Source: Bacteroidota bacterium
Lineage (GTDB): Bacteria; Bacteroidota; Bacteroidia; Chitinophagales; Chitinophagaceae
Direction: 5' to 3'
Assembly: GCA_013287475.1 (NCBI GenBank)
Contig: JABDDT010000004.1
Coordinates: forward strand, 885 to 64,884
DNA length: 64,000 nt
This document shows positions 7,837 to 17,065 of this stretch, piece by piece; position 1 is the stretch's first letter; each line of letters starts with the position of its first letter. The position numbers and the translations under genes are program-made. The notes beneath the pieces are model-generated. The model saw nothing but the letters and a program-made list of their open reading frames with translations. It did no database searches and was not told where the DNA came from.

Positions 7837-8751
7837 ATGTATTATATTCTATTCGGTTTTTTTTACATGCTCTCCCTGCTTCCGATGCGCATGCTGTATA
7901 TCATTTCTGATGGAATATACCTGGTTGTTTATTATTTAATTGGCTACCGTAAGAAAGAAGTGATGCAAAATCTGGAAATAGCTTTCCCGGAAAAATCATA
8001 TGCAGAGCGCACTAAAATAGCTAAAGCGTTTTATCATAACCTTATTGATTCATTTATAGAAACCATTAAATTAGTAAGCGCTTCCATGCGTTTTCTGGAA
8101 AAAAGGATAACTGCAAACTGGGAAGTGCTTGATCCATTATATCAAAGTGGTAAAAGTTGCCAGCTTCACCTCGGACATACATTCAACTGGGAATGGGGTC
8201 ATCATGTTTTGAGCAGCCACACAAAATACCAGTTGCTCGTAGTATATATGCCTCTAAGCAATGCTGTATTAGAAAAGTTGATGTATCATTTGCGCGTTCG
8301 CCACGGTAGTAAATTTATTGCTGCGGGCAATATGAAAAATTCAATGGAAAAATTTAAAGATACTCGCTATCTCCTGGGCCTTGTTGCTGACCAGAGTCCG
8401 GGCAACCTCAAAAATGCTTACTGGATGAATTTTTTTGGAAGGCCTACAGCTTTTGTGGCAGGTCCCGAAAAGGGAGCAAGAATGGGTAATTTACCAGTGG
8501 TGTTCACATATATTGTAAAACCTAAGCGTGGATATTATCATGCCGTTTTAGAAGTTGCATGTGAAGATCCCAGGTCACTGAAAGAAGGAGAACTGACTTT
8601 ACGATATGCCCGTTATATGGAAAAAGTAATACGCTCGAATCCTGATATGTGGTTGTGGAGCCACCGAAGATGGAAACACAGCTGGAATAAGGCGTACGCT
8701 GAGAGTTGGATTGAAGAAAACCTGCCCAATATTGAAGAACAGGTTGTTTGA
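7837..8751 (+). CDS. Lysophospholipid/lipid A-type acyltransferase (LpxL/HtrB family)
   Basis: A 304-residue protein of the LpxL/HtrB acyltransferase family, which transfers acyl chains from acyl-ACP to lipid A precursors or related lipids at the inner membrane. It has an N-terminal hydrophobic anchor (about 1-25) and the HX4E catalytic motif His114...Glu119 in HTFNWE. It also has LVADQSPGN, typical of the family's glycine/asparagine-rich second motif, and WLWSHRRWK near the C-terminus. Length is normal. A TTG 18 bases upstream could extend the frame, but ATG at 7837 places the hydrophobic anchor at the N-terminus as usual. It stands as a single gene, and its acyl acceptor is inferred from the family. 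Confidence 0.92.
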   Translation: MYYILFGFFYMLSLLPMRMLYIISDGIYLVVYYLIGYRKKEVMQNLEIAFPEKSYAERTKIAKAFYHNLIDSFIETIKLVSASMRFLEKRITANWEVLDPLYQSGKSCQLHLGHTFNWEWGHHVLSSHTKYQLLVVYMPLSNAVLEKLMYHLRVRHGSKFIAAGNMKNSMEKFKDTRYLLGLVADQSPGNLKNAYWMNFFGRPTAFVAGPEKGARMGNLPVVFTYIVKPKRGYYHAVLEVACEDPRSLKEGELTLRYARYMEKVIRSNPDMWLWSHRRWKHSWNKAYAESWIEENLPNIEEQVV

Positions 8752-8788
8752 AAAAAATAAAACAGAAAAAAATCATTACACCCCCTGA

Positions 8789-9595
8789 TTAATTCAGCAT
8801 TATAACTTCTGAATAGTTTACATGATTATCCAGGTCCATCTGTTTCAGGCGAAAGGCTTTTACGGTTGAAGCAGGGGCATTGTCAGGCACTATTACAGAT
8901 TTACTGCATGAAAAAAGAAACATACAGGCTATTCCTAATAGCAGGCATTTGTATGCCTTTTTTAGTTTACTTATAAAAACTATCATGGCAAGCAATGTCA
9001 TAACAATCCATATGCTGTGCATATCTGCCTGTGTGTTATTGTTAGAAATTTGATAGCTGTATGTCAGCGGTGTACTGCTGTTTCCACCTTTCGCCTGTGA
9101 AGAAACGGCGGCTAAATCGAAGAAATCGGAACCATTCGTACTTTCCTGAACAATGAAACCTGCGTTGTTTGATTCCATATCCGTCTGCCAGCTAACCAGT
9201 ATACCACGATCATTTCGGGCAACATTGAAATATGCAAACTCCACTGGAAGTACTCCGGAAATGACCGTTATTTTTACTGCTGACGAGGATGAATTTTGCT
9301 TATCGGTAGCTGTTAGTGTAAATACATAAGAACCTGCAACCAGGCCTGTTACTGTTGTAGTCATATGATTAGATGGCTTGGTAATGGTAGCAGCCGGTCC
9401 GCTGGTTTTGATCCAGCTGGTATCTAAAATCGGATGCCCGGGATTGGCTTGAACCGCGGTGCCAGACAGAGTAATTGAATTCGCTGGAAGAATAATAACA
9501 GTGTCCTTGGCAGGCGTGGTATAACCAGATACAGTCGGTTGTGCAACTGCTGAAAGAGAAAAAAAGACACTTAAAATATATATCGCTGTTTTCAT
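8789..9595 (-). CDS. Exported PKD-like protein with an inserted membrane segment
   Basis: A 268-residue protein with a signal peptide (about 1-18, ending VAQ). A PKD/REJ-like immunoglobulin-type domain follows (about 30-112, SGPAATITKP...TLTATD). Then comes the common Bacteroidota module starting LPVEFAYFNVARND (117 on) with SWQTDMESNNAGFIVQES. In related modules the strand ending YSYQ is followed directly by a YRLKQVDLDG-like strand. Here the two are separated by about 55 residues (190-246) holding one membrane helix (IWIVMTLLAMIVFIS) and a second hydrophobic stretch ending in a lipobox-like LFSCSKS. The module then resumes as FRLKQMDLDNHVNYSEV. Function unknown, probably cell-surface adhesion or binding. 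Confidence 0.75.
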   Translation of the reverse strand: MKTAIYILSVFFSLSAVAQPTVSGYTTPAKDTVIILPANSITLSGTAVQANPGHPILDTSWIKTSGPAATITKPSNHMTTTVTGLVAGSYVFTLTATDKQNSSSSAVKITVISGVLPVEFAYFNVARNDRGILVSWQTDMESNNAGFIVQESTNGSDFFDLAAVSSQAKGGNSSTPLTYSYQISNNNTQADMHSIWIVMTLLAMIVFISKLKKAYKCLLLGIACMFLFSCSKSVIVPDNAPASTVKAFRLKQMDLDNHVNYSEVIMLN

Positions 9596-9797
9596 AGAAC
9601 TAGTGATAAACCATTAGCATGCCGTTCTTAATGCCTTGAAAATCAACCTTGTTTTATATTTTTGAAACGATTTTTTTCCAATAACCGGAATGGAATCCAT
9701 ATTTGGAATCACGTTATTCCATTGTCCGGGTATGCTTTTTGTTTAAGTGCCATTGATTTTTAATCTGGTTCATATATAGTTCATTAAAACAAGCATT

Positions 9798-10382
9798 ATG
9801 AAAAAGATACTCATACTATCAATTACAGCTATATTATTCCTTGCCAGTAAATCGGAGGCTCAAACTGCTGAATTTGGATTAAAAGGAGGCCTCAATGTGA
9901 CCGGCCTGCATAATAATTTCACAAATAGTCTTGACCCGAGAACCTCTGTATATGTGGGAGGACTTTTACATATACATCTGAGTAAAAATTTTGCGATTCA
10001 ACCTGAAATATCTTATTCCTGCCAGGGCGCCACACAAAATACAGACGGGGGTGAGATTGCATGGAGGTTAAATTATCTTGTATTGCCAGTATTAATGCAA
10101 TACATGTTTGATAACGGGTTTCGACTAGAAACAGGCCCGCAATTGGGATTACTTGCAAGTGCTAAAGAAAAATCGGGGGGCACAATAACAGACATCAAGA
10201 GTAATTACACTACGGGTGATTTTTCCTGGAGTATAGGGGTAGGTTATATAACTCAGGTAGGGTTGGGAATCGATGCAAGGTATAACCTGGGGATCAACAA
10301 CATTTATAATATCAGAAGTGCAGATAAAATACAAAACAGGGCGTTCCAGGTCGGGTTATTTTATCAGTTTAAACACTTATGA
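9798..10382 (+). CDS. Outer-membrane beta-barrel protein (PorT-like family)
   Basis: A 194-residue protein with a Sec signal peptide (about 1-21, ending SEAQ) and an eight-stranded beta-barrel pattern of the PorT/OMP_b-brl_2 type. Features include EFGLKGGLNVTGL after the signal, FAIQPEISYS, LNYLVLPVLMQYMF, RLETGPQLGLLASAK and a C-terminal GLFYQFKHL ending in an aromatic/basic residue as usual for outer-membrane barrels. These proteins are abundant in Bacteroidota and most have no defined role. The same fold is encoded at 14017-14571. The gene is isolated between two minus-strand genes. Confidence 0.88.
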   Translation: MKKILILSITAILFLASKSEAQTAEFGLKGGLNVTGLHNNFTNSLDPRTSVYVGGLLHIHLSKNFAIQPEISYSCQGATQNTDGGEIAWRLNYLVLPVLMQYMFDNGFRLETGPQLGLLASAKEKSGGTITDIKSNYTTGDFSWSIGVGYITQVGLGIDARYNLGINNIYNIRSADKIQNRAFQVGLFYQFKHL

Positions 10383-10423
10383 AATTAATTAACAGGAACT
10401 TTGCAAAATCGTTAAATGCAATA

Positions 10424-12673
10424 TTAAAATAATGCCTTTTGCGTAAATGCTAATTGATTATTGATAAACAGGGATACAACGAGAACTTCTGATTTCTGTT
10501 TATTGAATACAGGAAGATCAATAATATTTAGTCCTTTGTTTAATTGCACAGTTTGTGACTCCAGTGATTGACCGATTACATTGTACATTACTATTTTTCC
10601 ACTGCAATCCTTATCGGTATTACATGCCAGAGAAACCCTGCCTTCACCAAAACTATTTATCAGATAAATTTTCCTGGAGTCTACCGGATTTCCATTAATA
10701 TCCACAATATTGGAGTAAGAAATAAGTCCTTGTTTCGAAATGGATTTAATTCTATAATAATTATCGCCTGCGTATGGGCTATTATCTGTAAATGAGAAGA
10801 AGTTTACAGAGGACAGCTCATTGCTATTTAAATTAAATACTGTTCCGATTTTATTAAAACCTGTGTTAGCGGAAGATTTTTCAATTTCGTAATAATCAGC
10901 ATTGCTTGCCACATTATCACTCCAGGAAAGTTGTATGGATTGGTTTTTATAAACCCCGCTTAAATTTAAATATCTTCCGGCAAGTGTTCCGAAATCCCAA
11001 AAACTCAGCGTTTTTAAAGCAGTATCCTTACAACCATTTCTTTTTTCTGTAACTATCAACTGGTAAGTACCCCAGGTCGTGTCATTGATGGGATTTTGTA
11101 TTGTTGAAGCAAATCCTCCCGGTCCGCTCCAGTTCCACAATAATCCTTTGGAACCTCCAAAAGGGGTTATATAATTACTGGCAGCCGTATCTCCACCATA
11201 GAACTGCAGATATGAATAGTTAGATCCAATAGCAGCAATAATTGAGGCAACCGGAGGAAATGTATCTATCGGGATAACAACAGTATCTTTTCTTGTTGCG
11301 GGGCAACCCAATGCTGGTGACGCAGAAACTATATAGGTACCTGGCTTGTTTATATTGATAGTCGAACTATCACTATTAGAACCGGAAATGTTACCATTGG
11401 CTGTTGTCCAGTTGTATATTCCTGCCGTTGAATTATTGGTAATCTGAATATTTCCTACGGGACGATTACAGCGCAAAGTATCAGGCCGTAAGGAATAATC
11501 CATTACTGGGTTTCGGAGGAATTGAAGTGGTGTAACAAAATCATGCATTTGAGATACAAATGAATTGGACGCCCTGGATTTGAAAAAAATATCGGAAAAA
11601 AGGGACTGACATGGATTTAAACCAAGTGCTGTATAAAGTGCAGGATCCAAACCGATTCTTGTTAAATTTAAACCCACCTCTATAAATTGTAATGTTTGAT
11701 ATTGTGTCGCCCAAATCTTAGAGGTGTTTTCTGTCCCCCAAGGAGTTGAGAGAGTTGTATCCTGGGCAGGTGTTACTGAATAATTTGATATGCCGGAGCC
11801 AAAATTTGTTGTGCCTGCTTTGGATAAAATAGACGCATAACCGAAAGCCGGAGTAGCGCCATCAAAATTTGCTCCGAAACTAAAGTACGCCGGTGTTATT
11901 GATGAATATGTCGTCTGACTTACCCAAATACGCAGATCTACGACAGGAGCAATACCAGGAGTAAAGTTAACAGCAACGATCATGTCTCCTGTTTGTATGA
12001 TATTTCCACTGGCATCAAATATCCATTGTGTATGGCCTGCATCAGGTCCGGCACTGGAGAAACTACCGCTTGCAGCATTGTAACTGAAATTATTTTTATA
12101 TAGTTCGATGTCAAAGTACCTGGATCCCGATGTGCCTACAGTTGATACGCCTGTGAAAAACCAAAGTGAATCATGCACATTAGTTCCGTCCCTACGCATA
12201 TGGGCAAAAACATCTACTAGATCATCTTTGTCAGGAAAGTTTTTTTGCCCGCCCATCCAATTGACAGGATTATCCCCATTTTTACTGGCAATAGTAAAAC
12301 CTGTGGAATCAATTAATGAATTTGAACCAATATAATCCCTCCCATATACTGCATCCAGCCATAATTTCCCGTTTTCTTTTGAATAAAGAGGAACTGACAT
12401 TCTTTTGTTGAACCCAATATTTCCACCTGCCTGAAGAATGCTTAAATAAACTGAAGCGCCTGATGTATCGATTACGTTATAAGAAGAGGGCAGGGAAGAA
12501 AACCAGTCATCACTTAGGATAGATCCGGTAGCAGGACCATACTTTACATAGTCACTGCGAGTATCTCCATCCACTCCAAAATAAGCATTGATCCCACCAT
12601 TCGAAAGTTGGGCGGAGGATAAAAAAGGAAGAAGACAGGTCAGTAATAATGAGAGTGTAAAATTGGATTTCAT
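10424..12673 (-). CDS. Large exported protein with C-terminal sorting-type domain
   Basis: A 749-residue exported protein starting at ATG 12673 (MKSNFTLSLLLTCLLP), which gives a clear signal peptide ending SSAQ; an in-frame TTG three codons upstream is less likely. The first 380 residues form an unrecognised region rich in Gly, Ser, Asn and aromatics. PKD/Ig-like stretches follow (about 400-560, with TYIVSASPALGCPATRKDTVV). Then comes a module with YYEIEKSSANTGFNKIGTV and YYRIKSISKQGLISYSNIV, and finally a 75-residue T9SS-like type A sorting domain (GKIVMYNVIGQSL...). It is probably secreted and anchored at the cell surface. Function unknown. Confidence 0.8.
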   Translation of the reverse strand: MKSNFTLSLLLTCLLPFLSSAQLSNGGINAYFGVDGDTRSDYVKYGPATGSILSDDWFSSLPSSYNVIDTSGASVYLSILQAGGNIGFNKRMSVPLYSKENGKLWLDAVYGRDYIGSNSLIDSTGFTIASKNGDNPVNWMGGQKNFPDKDDLVDVFAHMRRDGTNVHDSLWFFTGVSTVGTSGSRYFDIELYKNNFSYNAASGSFSSAGPDAGHTQWIFDASGNIIQTGDMIVAVNFTPGIAPVVDLRIWVSQTTYSSITPAYFSFGANFDGATPAFGYASILSKAGTTNFGSGISNYSVTPAQDTTLSTPWGTENTSKIWATQYQTLQFIEVGLNLTRIGLDPALYTALGLNPCQSLFSDIFFKSRASNSFVSQMHDFVTPLQFLRNPVMDYSLRPDTLRCNRPVGNIQITNNSTAGIYNWTTANGNISGSNSDSSTININKPGTYIVSASPALGCPATRKDTVVIPIDTFPPVASIIAAIGSNYSYLQFYGGDTAASNYITPFGGSKGLLWNWSGPGGFASTIQNPINDTTWGTYQLIVTEKRNGCKDTALKTLSFWDFGTLAGRYLNLSGVYKNQSIQLSWSDNVASNADYYEIEKSSANTGFNKIGTVFNLNSNELSSVNFFSFTDNSPYAGDNYYRIKSISKQGLISYSNIVDINGNPVDSRKIYLINSFGEGRVSLACNTDKDCSGKIVMYNVIGQSLESQTVQLNKGLNIIDLPVFNKQKSEVLVVSLFINNQLAFTQKALF

Positions 12674-12970
12674 GGGCGTCAACGGATTTGGATTTTCTCA
12701 GTAATTAGTACTTGCACAAATGACTAATCACTTATCAAATTAGATATATTTTCCTCCCTGTGCAATGAAAAATTACTCGTAAAAACACCAATGATTCAGA
12801 AATATTATTTACCGAATGAAGGAATTACAACTCACTGGTTACCAATGATTTTACTAACCGTTTATTCACTTCATTTTAAAATAAAAAACTCAGCTTAGCG
12901 TTAGTAGCTTTTACATACTGAAATAAGGCCCGCAAGGCTTATCAGAACATTCATTCCATTACCCATATTG

Positions 12971-13933
12971 ATGAAAAATCTCCCATTAATTCTTGTTATC
13001 TCTTTTATTTTCACATGTATCACCCAAAATATTTCTGCTCAGTCTGTCAAAGATTCTGCTCAAAAAAAACGAATCACTCAGGTTATCATTCAACATGATT
13101 CAATCATGGTTGACAAAGATGATCTGAAGGAAATAAAAAAAACCCGTGTTGAAACAGGTTTGAGTTATCAGAATAATGACGTTTATCTGGGCCGGAAAGA
13201 TTCAACGATGTTGCCTTATTATATTCCTTTTCTGAGCTACTACCATAAATCCGGTATATATTTTTCTGTTCATTTAAATTATTTAAAAAATACTGAAGCA
13301 AGCCGGGTTGATTTAGTTACCATGGAGGCTGGTTATGTTTTTGGTTCCGGTAACTACGACGGGCAGGTAAATGTTTCGAAGTTTTTTTACAACAGCCAAA
13401 GCACCAGTGTATCTTCTGAAATTCAGGCTGGCTTTGAATATCAAAATGGTTTTGATTTTGGATTCATTAAACCGAATTTAGATATCAATTTAAATTTCGG
13501 AAATAAAATTGATTACACCGGAAGTTTCAGCCTGGAACATGGTTTTACAGCGTTACATAAAAAACTGGAATATACACCGACAATCACAGTAAATGGTGGA
13601 ACGCAAAATTTTTACGACAGTTACTATAAGAATAAAAGGTACTCCAATAATAAAAAAAATAAAATTATTCAGAACGGAGTGTCTACGATCACTGGAAGTG
13701 TTGTGAATCCATACAGTTTTAAAATCCTGGACTACGAAGCAAGTATGCCTTTCAGTTATACGATAAAAAATTTAGTAATCAATTTTACACCTACGTATTC
13801 CATCCCCTTAAATCCAGCTTTAATTAATATCCATACAGGACAATCTAATGGAACATCCTCGAATCAGGTTATATCGGAAAATTTAACCAATACCTTTTAC
13901 TGGACTATTGGAATAACTTTTCGGTTAGGCTAG
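12971..13933 (+). CDS. Exported beta-barrel-like protein of unknown function
   Basis: A 320-residue protein with a signal peptide (about 1-24, ending ISAQ). The body is rich in aromatic/hydrophobic residues in alternating strand patterns (SGIYFSVHLNYLKN, FGFIKPNLDINLNFG, TPTITVNGGTQNFYD) and ends FYWTIGITFRLG, which looks like a C-terminal outer-membrane strand. An outer-membrane barrel of about 12 strands is likely. I do not recognise a specific family. The ATG at 12971 follows a TTG that could only add one residue. About 285 bases upstream contain no visible gene or site. It precedes another barrel gene by 83 bases. Confidence 0.7.
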   Translation: MKNLPLILVISFIFTCITQNISAQSVKDSAQKKRITQVIIQHDSIMVDKDDLKEIKKTRVETGLSYQNNDVYLGRKDSTMLPYYIPFLSYYHKSGIYFSVHLNYLKNTEASRVDLVTMEAGYVFGSGNYDGQVNVSKFFYNSQSTSVSSEIQAGFEYQNGFDFGFIKPNLDINLNFGNKIDYTGSFSLEHGFTALHKKLEYTPTITVNGGTQNFYDSYYKNKRYSNNKKNKIIQNGVSTITGSVVNPYSFKILDYEASMPFSYTIKNLVINFTPTYSIPLNPALINIHTGQSNGTSSNQVISENLTNTFYWTIGITFRLG

Positions 13934-13975
13934 GTATAATTCCGATCAAACCCAATGGAATTAACCCTGGTATGA

Positions 13976-14010
13976 TATTTTAATAGATCGTTTTAAGTAC
14001 TATTAAAATA
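13976..14010. promoter_or_regulatory. Perfect inverted repeat ahead of barrel gene
   Basis: TATTTTAATA (13976-13985) is repeated perfectly inverted as TATTAAAATA (14001-14010), with a 15-base spacer. It ends six bases before the ATG at 14017. It could be an operator, or a hairpin in the leader that affects ribosome access. The sequence is AT-rich, so chance cannot be excluded. Confidence 0.4.
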
Positions 14011-14016
14011 GCAGCC

Positions 14017-14571
14017 ATGAAAAATATCTTTCTTCTTTTATTTGTCCTCATTGTAATGGATTGTTTATCCGCCGGAGCCCAGGCATTACACCTGGGCATC
14101 AAGGCTGGCACAGACCTGAGTGAAGTCACGGGTTATTCTGTTCAGAACGGACTCAAAGGCGGTTTTATGGCGGGCGCTTTTGCCGAAGTCAATCTTATCC
14201 TTTTGGGCGTACAGCCGGAAGTATTATATAGTCAGATTAATACCCAGGGTTCAGACAATCAAAACATCAAACTTCAATATTTGAATATACCCATCCTGCT
14301 CACTATCAAACTACCTATCCCCATCCTGAGTCTTTTGCTGGGTCCGCAGTTTAGCACCCTTTTAAATAAAAATGACAATCTCGAAACCAACGGGAAAAAT
14401 GCCTTTACTTCAGGCAATTTCTCCATGGTTGCGGGTGCTCAACTGAATATTTTAAAATTTAAAGGAGGCGTTCGGTACGTATACGGGTTTTCCGATATCA
14501 ATAACACCTCGGCATCTGGATCCTGGAAAACAAGGACTGTTCAGATATATGTGGGACTAAGGATATTTTAA
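14017..14571 (+). CDS. Outer-membrane beta-barrel protein (PorT-like family)
   Basis: A 184-residue protein with a signal peptide (about 1-22, ending AGAQ) and the PorT-type barrel pattern. Features include LHLGIKAGTDLSEVTG, GGFMAGAFAEVNL, QPEVLYSQI, LQYLNIPILLTIKLP, LLLGPQFSTLL and a closing TVQIYVGLRIF. It resembles the protein at 9798-10382 in layout. It should sit in the outer membrane; no specific function is known. A perfect inverted repeat lies just upstream of the start. Its stop codon overlaps that of the convergent gene 14568-15077 in a shared TTAA, so the two genes have no room for separate terminators. Confidence 0.88.
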   Translation: MKNIFLLLFVLIVMDCLSAGAQALHLGIKAGTDLSEVTGYSVQNGLKGGFMAGAFAEVNLILLGVQPEVLYSQINTQGSDNQNIKLQYLNIPILLTIKLPIPILSLLLGPQFSTLLNKNDNLETNGKNAFTSGNFSMVAGAQLNILKFKGGVRYVYGFSDINNTSASGSWKTRTVQIYVGLRIF

Positions 14572-15077
14572 TGAATCAAAAATGTTGCAGTCGGAGCATC
14601 CTGCTCAATAACAGCATTAGAATAGGATGCAAAACCAGCCGATGTGCCATCGTCAAAGTTCAATGTAAGTTTTGGATTAAATACCCATCTGTCGTTACCG
14701 TTTGGATACATAGTAACGGTGAAATATCCTGATTGGATGTTTTGCTGAAGCACTTTATTAAATATTTTGATGGAGAAAGGCCCTCTTATTTCTCCGTTAT
14801 CTTTAAACTTAGTGACAGGGTTGATGCAACAAAAGCAGCCCAGCATATCAGCACTTGGTGTGGATGCGTCACAGGAATTATAACCGGCTACACCAACGAG
14901 TGTACCGTCTATTAAAAATAATGATACTTTTATTTGAGTATTCCAGTCTTTGTCGTCTGTATTTGCCGGTGTGGTGAATGAAATTTCAGCAGATTTTAAT
15001 TTTACCTGGGCAATGCAATTTCCACCGATCAAAACAAAAGTCAAAAATTGAAATAAGCGCTTTGAGGAGGACTTCAT
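14568..15077 (-). CDS. Exported hypothetical protein
   Basis: A 169-residue protein with a signal peptide (about 1-23, ending GNCIAQ) and no recognised family. The mature part contains several cysteines in a cluster (SCDASTPSADMLGCFCCINP) that could form disulfides or bind a metal. It also has beta-rich stretches (SGYFTVTMYPNGNDRWVFNPKLTL) suggesting a single small beta-sandwich. It is probably periplasmic or secreted. It converges on the barrel gene 14017-14571 with overlapping stop codons, and its start is 69 bases from the divergent SDR at 15147. Confidence 0.65.
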   Translation of the reverse strand: MKSSSKRLFQFLTFVLIGGNCIAQVKLKSAEISFTTPANTDDKDWNTQIKVSLFLIDGTLVGVAGYNSCDASTPSADMLGCFCCINPVTKFKDNGEIRGPFSIKIFNKVLQQNIQSGYFTVTMYPNGNDRWVFNPKLTLNFDDGTSAGFASYSNAVIEQDAPTATFLIH

Positions 15078-15146
15078 TAATTTTATTTTTGATTAGAGAA
15101 GAGGAATAAAGATCGTGAATCACTGTGTTATATCTTCATAGAAAAA

Positions 15147-15869
15147 ATGGAATCTCTAAAAGGAAAAACAGCATTGATCACAGGAGCCGGTAAAGGACTG
15201 GGTCGCGCTATTTCATTGGCGCTTGCAGCGGAGGGGGTTAACCTGGCGCTTGTTTCCAGAACCAGCCAGGATCTCATTAGCCTGTTGGCTGAGGCCAATA
15301 ATTTAAATTCAGAGATCAGGGCTTCATATCAAATTGCTGATATATCGGATTATTCTGCAGTGTCTGCGTCTATAAGCGCCTTCATCCGTGAGTTTGGTCA
15401 GATTGATATTCTTATCAATAATGCAGGCATCGCTAAGATGGGCAACTTTATGGAGCTACCGGTTAAAGAATGGGAAATCATTATTCAAACTAATTTGCTG
15501 GGATCTTATTATTGTATTCACGAAGTGCTGCCAGCCATGCTTGCAAGAAAAAATGGCGATATAGTCAATGTATCTTCAACAGCGGGACTCAAGGGATTTT
15601 CAAATACCAGTGCATACAGTGCATCGAAATTTGGTTTGGTTGGTCTTTCAGAATCTCTGATGATGGAAGTGCGCTCATCAGGAATCAGGGTATTCACAGC
15701 AAATCCAAGTACCATAGCAACTTCCCTGGCAATGGAACTTAAATTAACAGATGGTAATCCGGAGAAAGTATTGCAGCCTGAAGATTTTGCAGAAATGATT
15801 TTAGCACATCTTAAGCTGCCGCGTCGTGCACTGGTAAAAAACGTTAGTCTCTGGTCAACGAATCCCTGA
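15147..15869 (+). CDS. SDR family oxidoreductase (FabG-like)
   Basis: A 240-residue classical short-chain dehydrogenase/reductase of the 3-oxoacyl-ACP reductase-like group. The nucleotide motif TGAGKGLG is at 12-19, NNAG at 91-94, and the catalytic residues are Ser144, Tyr157 and Lys161 (YSASK). Length is that of FabG-type and sepiapterin-reductase-like enzymes. An NADPH-dependent carbonyl reductase is likely, but the single sequence does not define the substrate, and it is not clustered with fatty acid synthesis genes. It is divergent from the exported protein at 14568-15077. About 100 bases without a recognisable feature follow it. Confidence 0.9.
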   Translation: MESLKGKTALITGAGKGLGRAISLALAAEGVNLALVSRTSQDLISLLAEANNLNSEIRASYQIADISDYSAVSASISAFIREFGQIDILINNAGIAKMGNFMELPVKEWEIIIQTNLLGSYYCIHEVLPAMLARKNGDIVNVSSTAGLKGFSNTSAYSASKFGLVGLSESLMMEVRSSGIRVFTANPSTIATSLAMELKLTDGNPEKVLQPEDFAEMILAHLKLPRRALVKNVSLWSTNP

Positions 15870-15968
15870 AAAAGTATTTCACAAAAAGTTTAGACTTTCT
15901 CAGTTGAGCTGGAGGTACCAGTGTTTGGGAAGGAAAGATTGCCAGAATCGTGACAATCCAAGGAATCA

Positions 15969-16184
15969 TTATTTCCTCCCCTTGAACGTAGCGTAAATAG
16001 CCATAGCATGTCCATGACCCAGATCGAAGTCTTCTTTCAACCATTTTATTATTTCACCTGCTTTAACTGTCGGCTTAAGACTTCCTTTTTCAAAAAACCC
16101 TTTTTTTTCAGCTAATTTCTTAAATTCGGAAGGTGATTTACCGGTCTTTAATTTAATATTATTTATATAAGCCTGGAATGACAT
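15969..16184 (-). CDS. DUF4287 domain-containing protein
   Basis: A 71-residue protein that matches the small DUF4287 family along its whole length: a first half of FQAYINNIKLKTGKSPSEFKKLA, then KAGEIIKWLKEDFDLGHGHAMAIYATFKG. The GHGHAMA motif is the family hallmark. It is cytoplasmic and predicted all-helical; its role is unknown, though relatives sometimes occur fused to or beside DUF5655 domains. The start ATG at 16184 is the only sensible one. It stands alone between an SDR gene and an exported protein. Confidence 0.85.
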   Translation of the reverse strand: MSFQAYINNIKLKTGKSPSEFKKLAEKKGFFEKGSLKPTVKAGEIIKWLKEDFDLGHGHAMAIYATFKGRK

Positions 16185-16274
16185 GTTTCTGTTTTGAAGA
16201 AAGATTTAGTTGATTAACAACACAAAGTTCGGTAATTATCAATCCAAGGCAGCTTTATAAAGCAATTTGTTGTG

Positions 16275-16282
16275 TACTTTTG
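16275..16282 (+). promoter_or_regulatory. Bacteroidota -7 box
   Basis: TACTTTTG fits the -7 consensus TAnnTTTG of the Bacteroidota housekeeping sigma factor. It ends only 4 bases before the ATG at 16287, so the transcript of the following gene would be nearly leaderless. The -33 region has only a weak match (CTTTAT around 16253). Confidence 0.45.
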
Positions 16283-16286
16283 TATT

Positions 16287-17039
16287 ATGAATAAGGGATT
16301 ATTTATCCTGGTTATTATTCTACTGCCTGCTATACTTTTTGCTCAGAATAAAGCAGATACTGTTCCAAATCATGAAAACAGGAATGGGCCCGAATTGAAA
16401 AAGCATGATGATCTTACTGGTCATGCGTTTGTATTCATGTTCAATGCAAGTGCTGTTTTTTATACTTCCACAGATCCCAGAATAAATAATTTTCTTAATA
16501 AATACGGTTATACAGCGCAACAGAAAATCCCTGTGGGACTGAGAATTGAAATGGCAGGTATACCTTTTGGAGGTAAAATGATATACAGTTTAAACGCAGG
16601 AACCATTGTATCCAAACAGGATATCAGTACCGCCGATGTGCTATTAGGCATCTATCGCCGTTTTTTCGAAACTAAAAAATTATGGATTCTCGCCGGCGTG
16701 GCCTTGGGAGAACATTTTGACCGTATTGTACTAACAGGGAACATGCCTCCTTCACTCGATAGTTTGGCAAAAAAATATAATACCACATTGTCATTACGCA
16801 GGAATGGGTTTATTACAGAACCTGCGATAAAAATATTCTGGTATCCATTGATATCGAAAAAATTTCAGTTGGGCTTATATACAGGAATTTACTATGATCT
16901 GGATTTTAACAGCCGCTGGCGTGTCGGATACGATCCTCATAATGACAATTCATTCAAAAACTTGAGAAGACCAACAAATGTGAGTACTGAAGAAGAATTT
17001 GGCTGGGTCTTTAGCTCAGGTATCAGTATTTGCTTCTAG
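16287..17039 (+). CDS. Exported hypothetical protein, probable beta-barrel
   Basis: A 250-residue protein starting at ATG 16287 (MNKGLFILVIILLPAILFAQ), giving a compact signal peptide; an upstream in-frame codon would put charged and aromatic residues ahead of it and would overlap the -7 box. The mature protein has alternating strand patterns (HAFVFMFNASAVFYTS, GLRIEMAGIPFGGKMIYSL, FQLGLYTGIYYDLDFNSRWRVGYD) and ends with FGWVFSSGISICF, like a terminal outer-membrane strand. I do not recognise a family. It converges on the membrane protein at 17066-17569. Confidence 0.7.
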   Translation: MNKGLFILVIILLPAILFAQNKADTVPNHENRNGPELKKHDDLTGHAFVFMFNASAVFYTSTDPRINNFLNKYGYTAQQKIPVGLRIEMAGIPFGGKMIYSLNAGTIVSKQDISTADVLLGIYRRFFETKKLWILAGVALGEHFDRIVLTGNMPPSLDSLAKKYNTTLSLRRNGFITEPAIKIFWYPLISKKFQLGLYTGIYYDLDFNSRWRVGYDPHNDNSFKNLRRPTNVSTEEEFGWVFSSGISICF

Positions 17040-17065
17040 GAGAATTCTTCCTTCAACCCAGGGTG

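Noticed and set aside
9680-9720. Inverted GGAAT/ATTCC repeats between two exported-protein genes
   Set aside because: Only five paired bases in AT-rich DNA; expected by chance.
15844-16044. A minus-strand frame across the gap between the SDR and the DUF4287 gene
   Set aside because: It overlaps two confident genes and has no family pattern.
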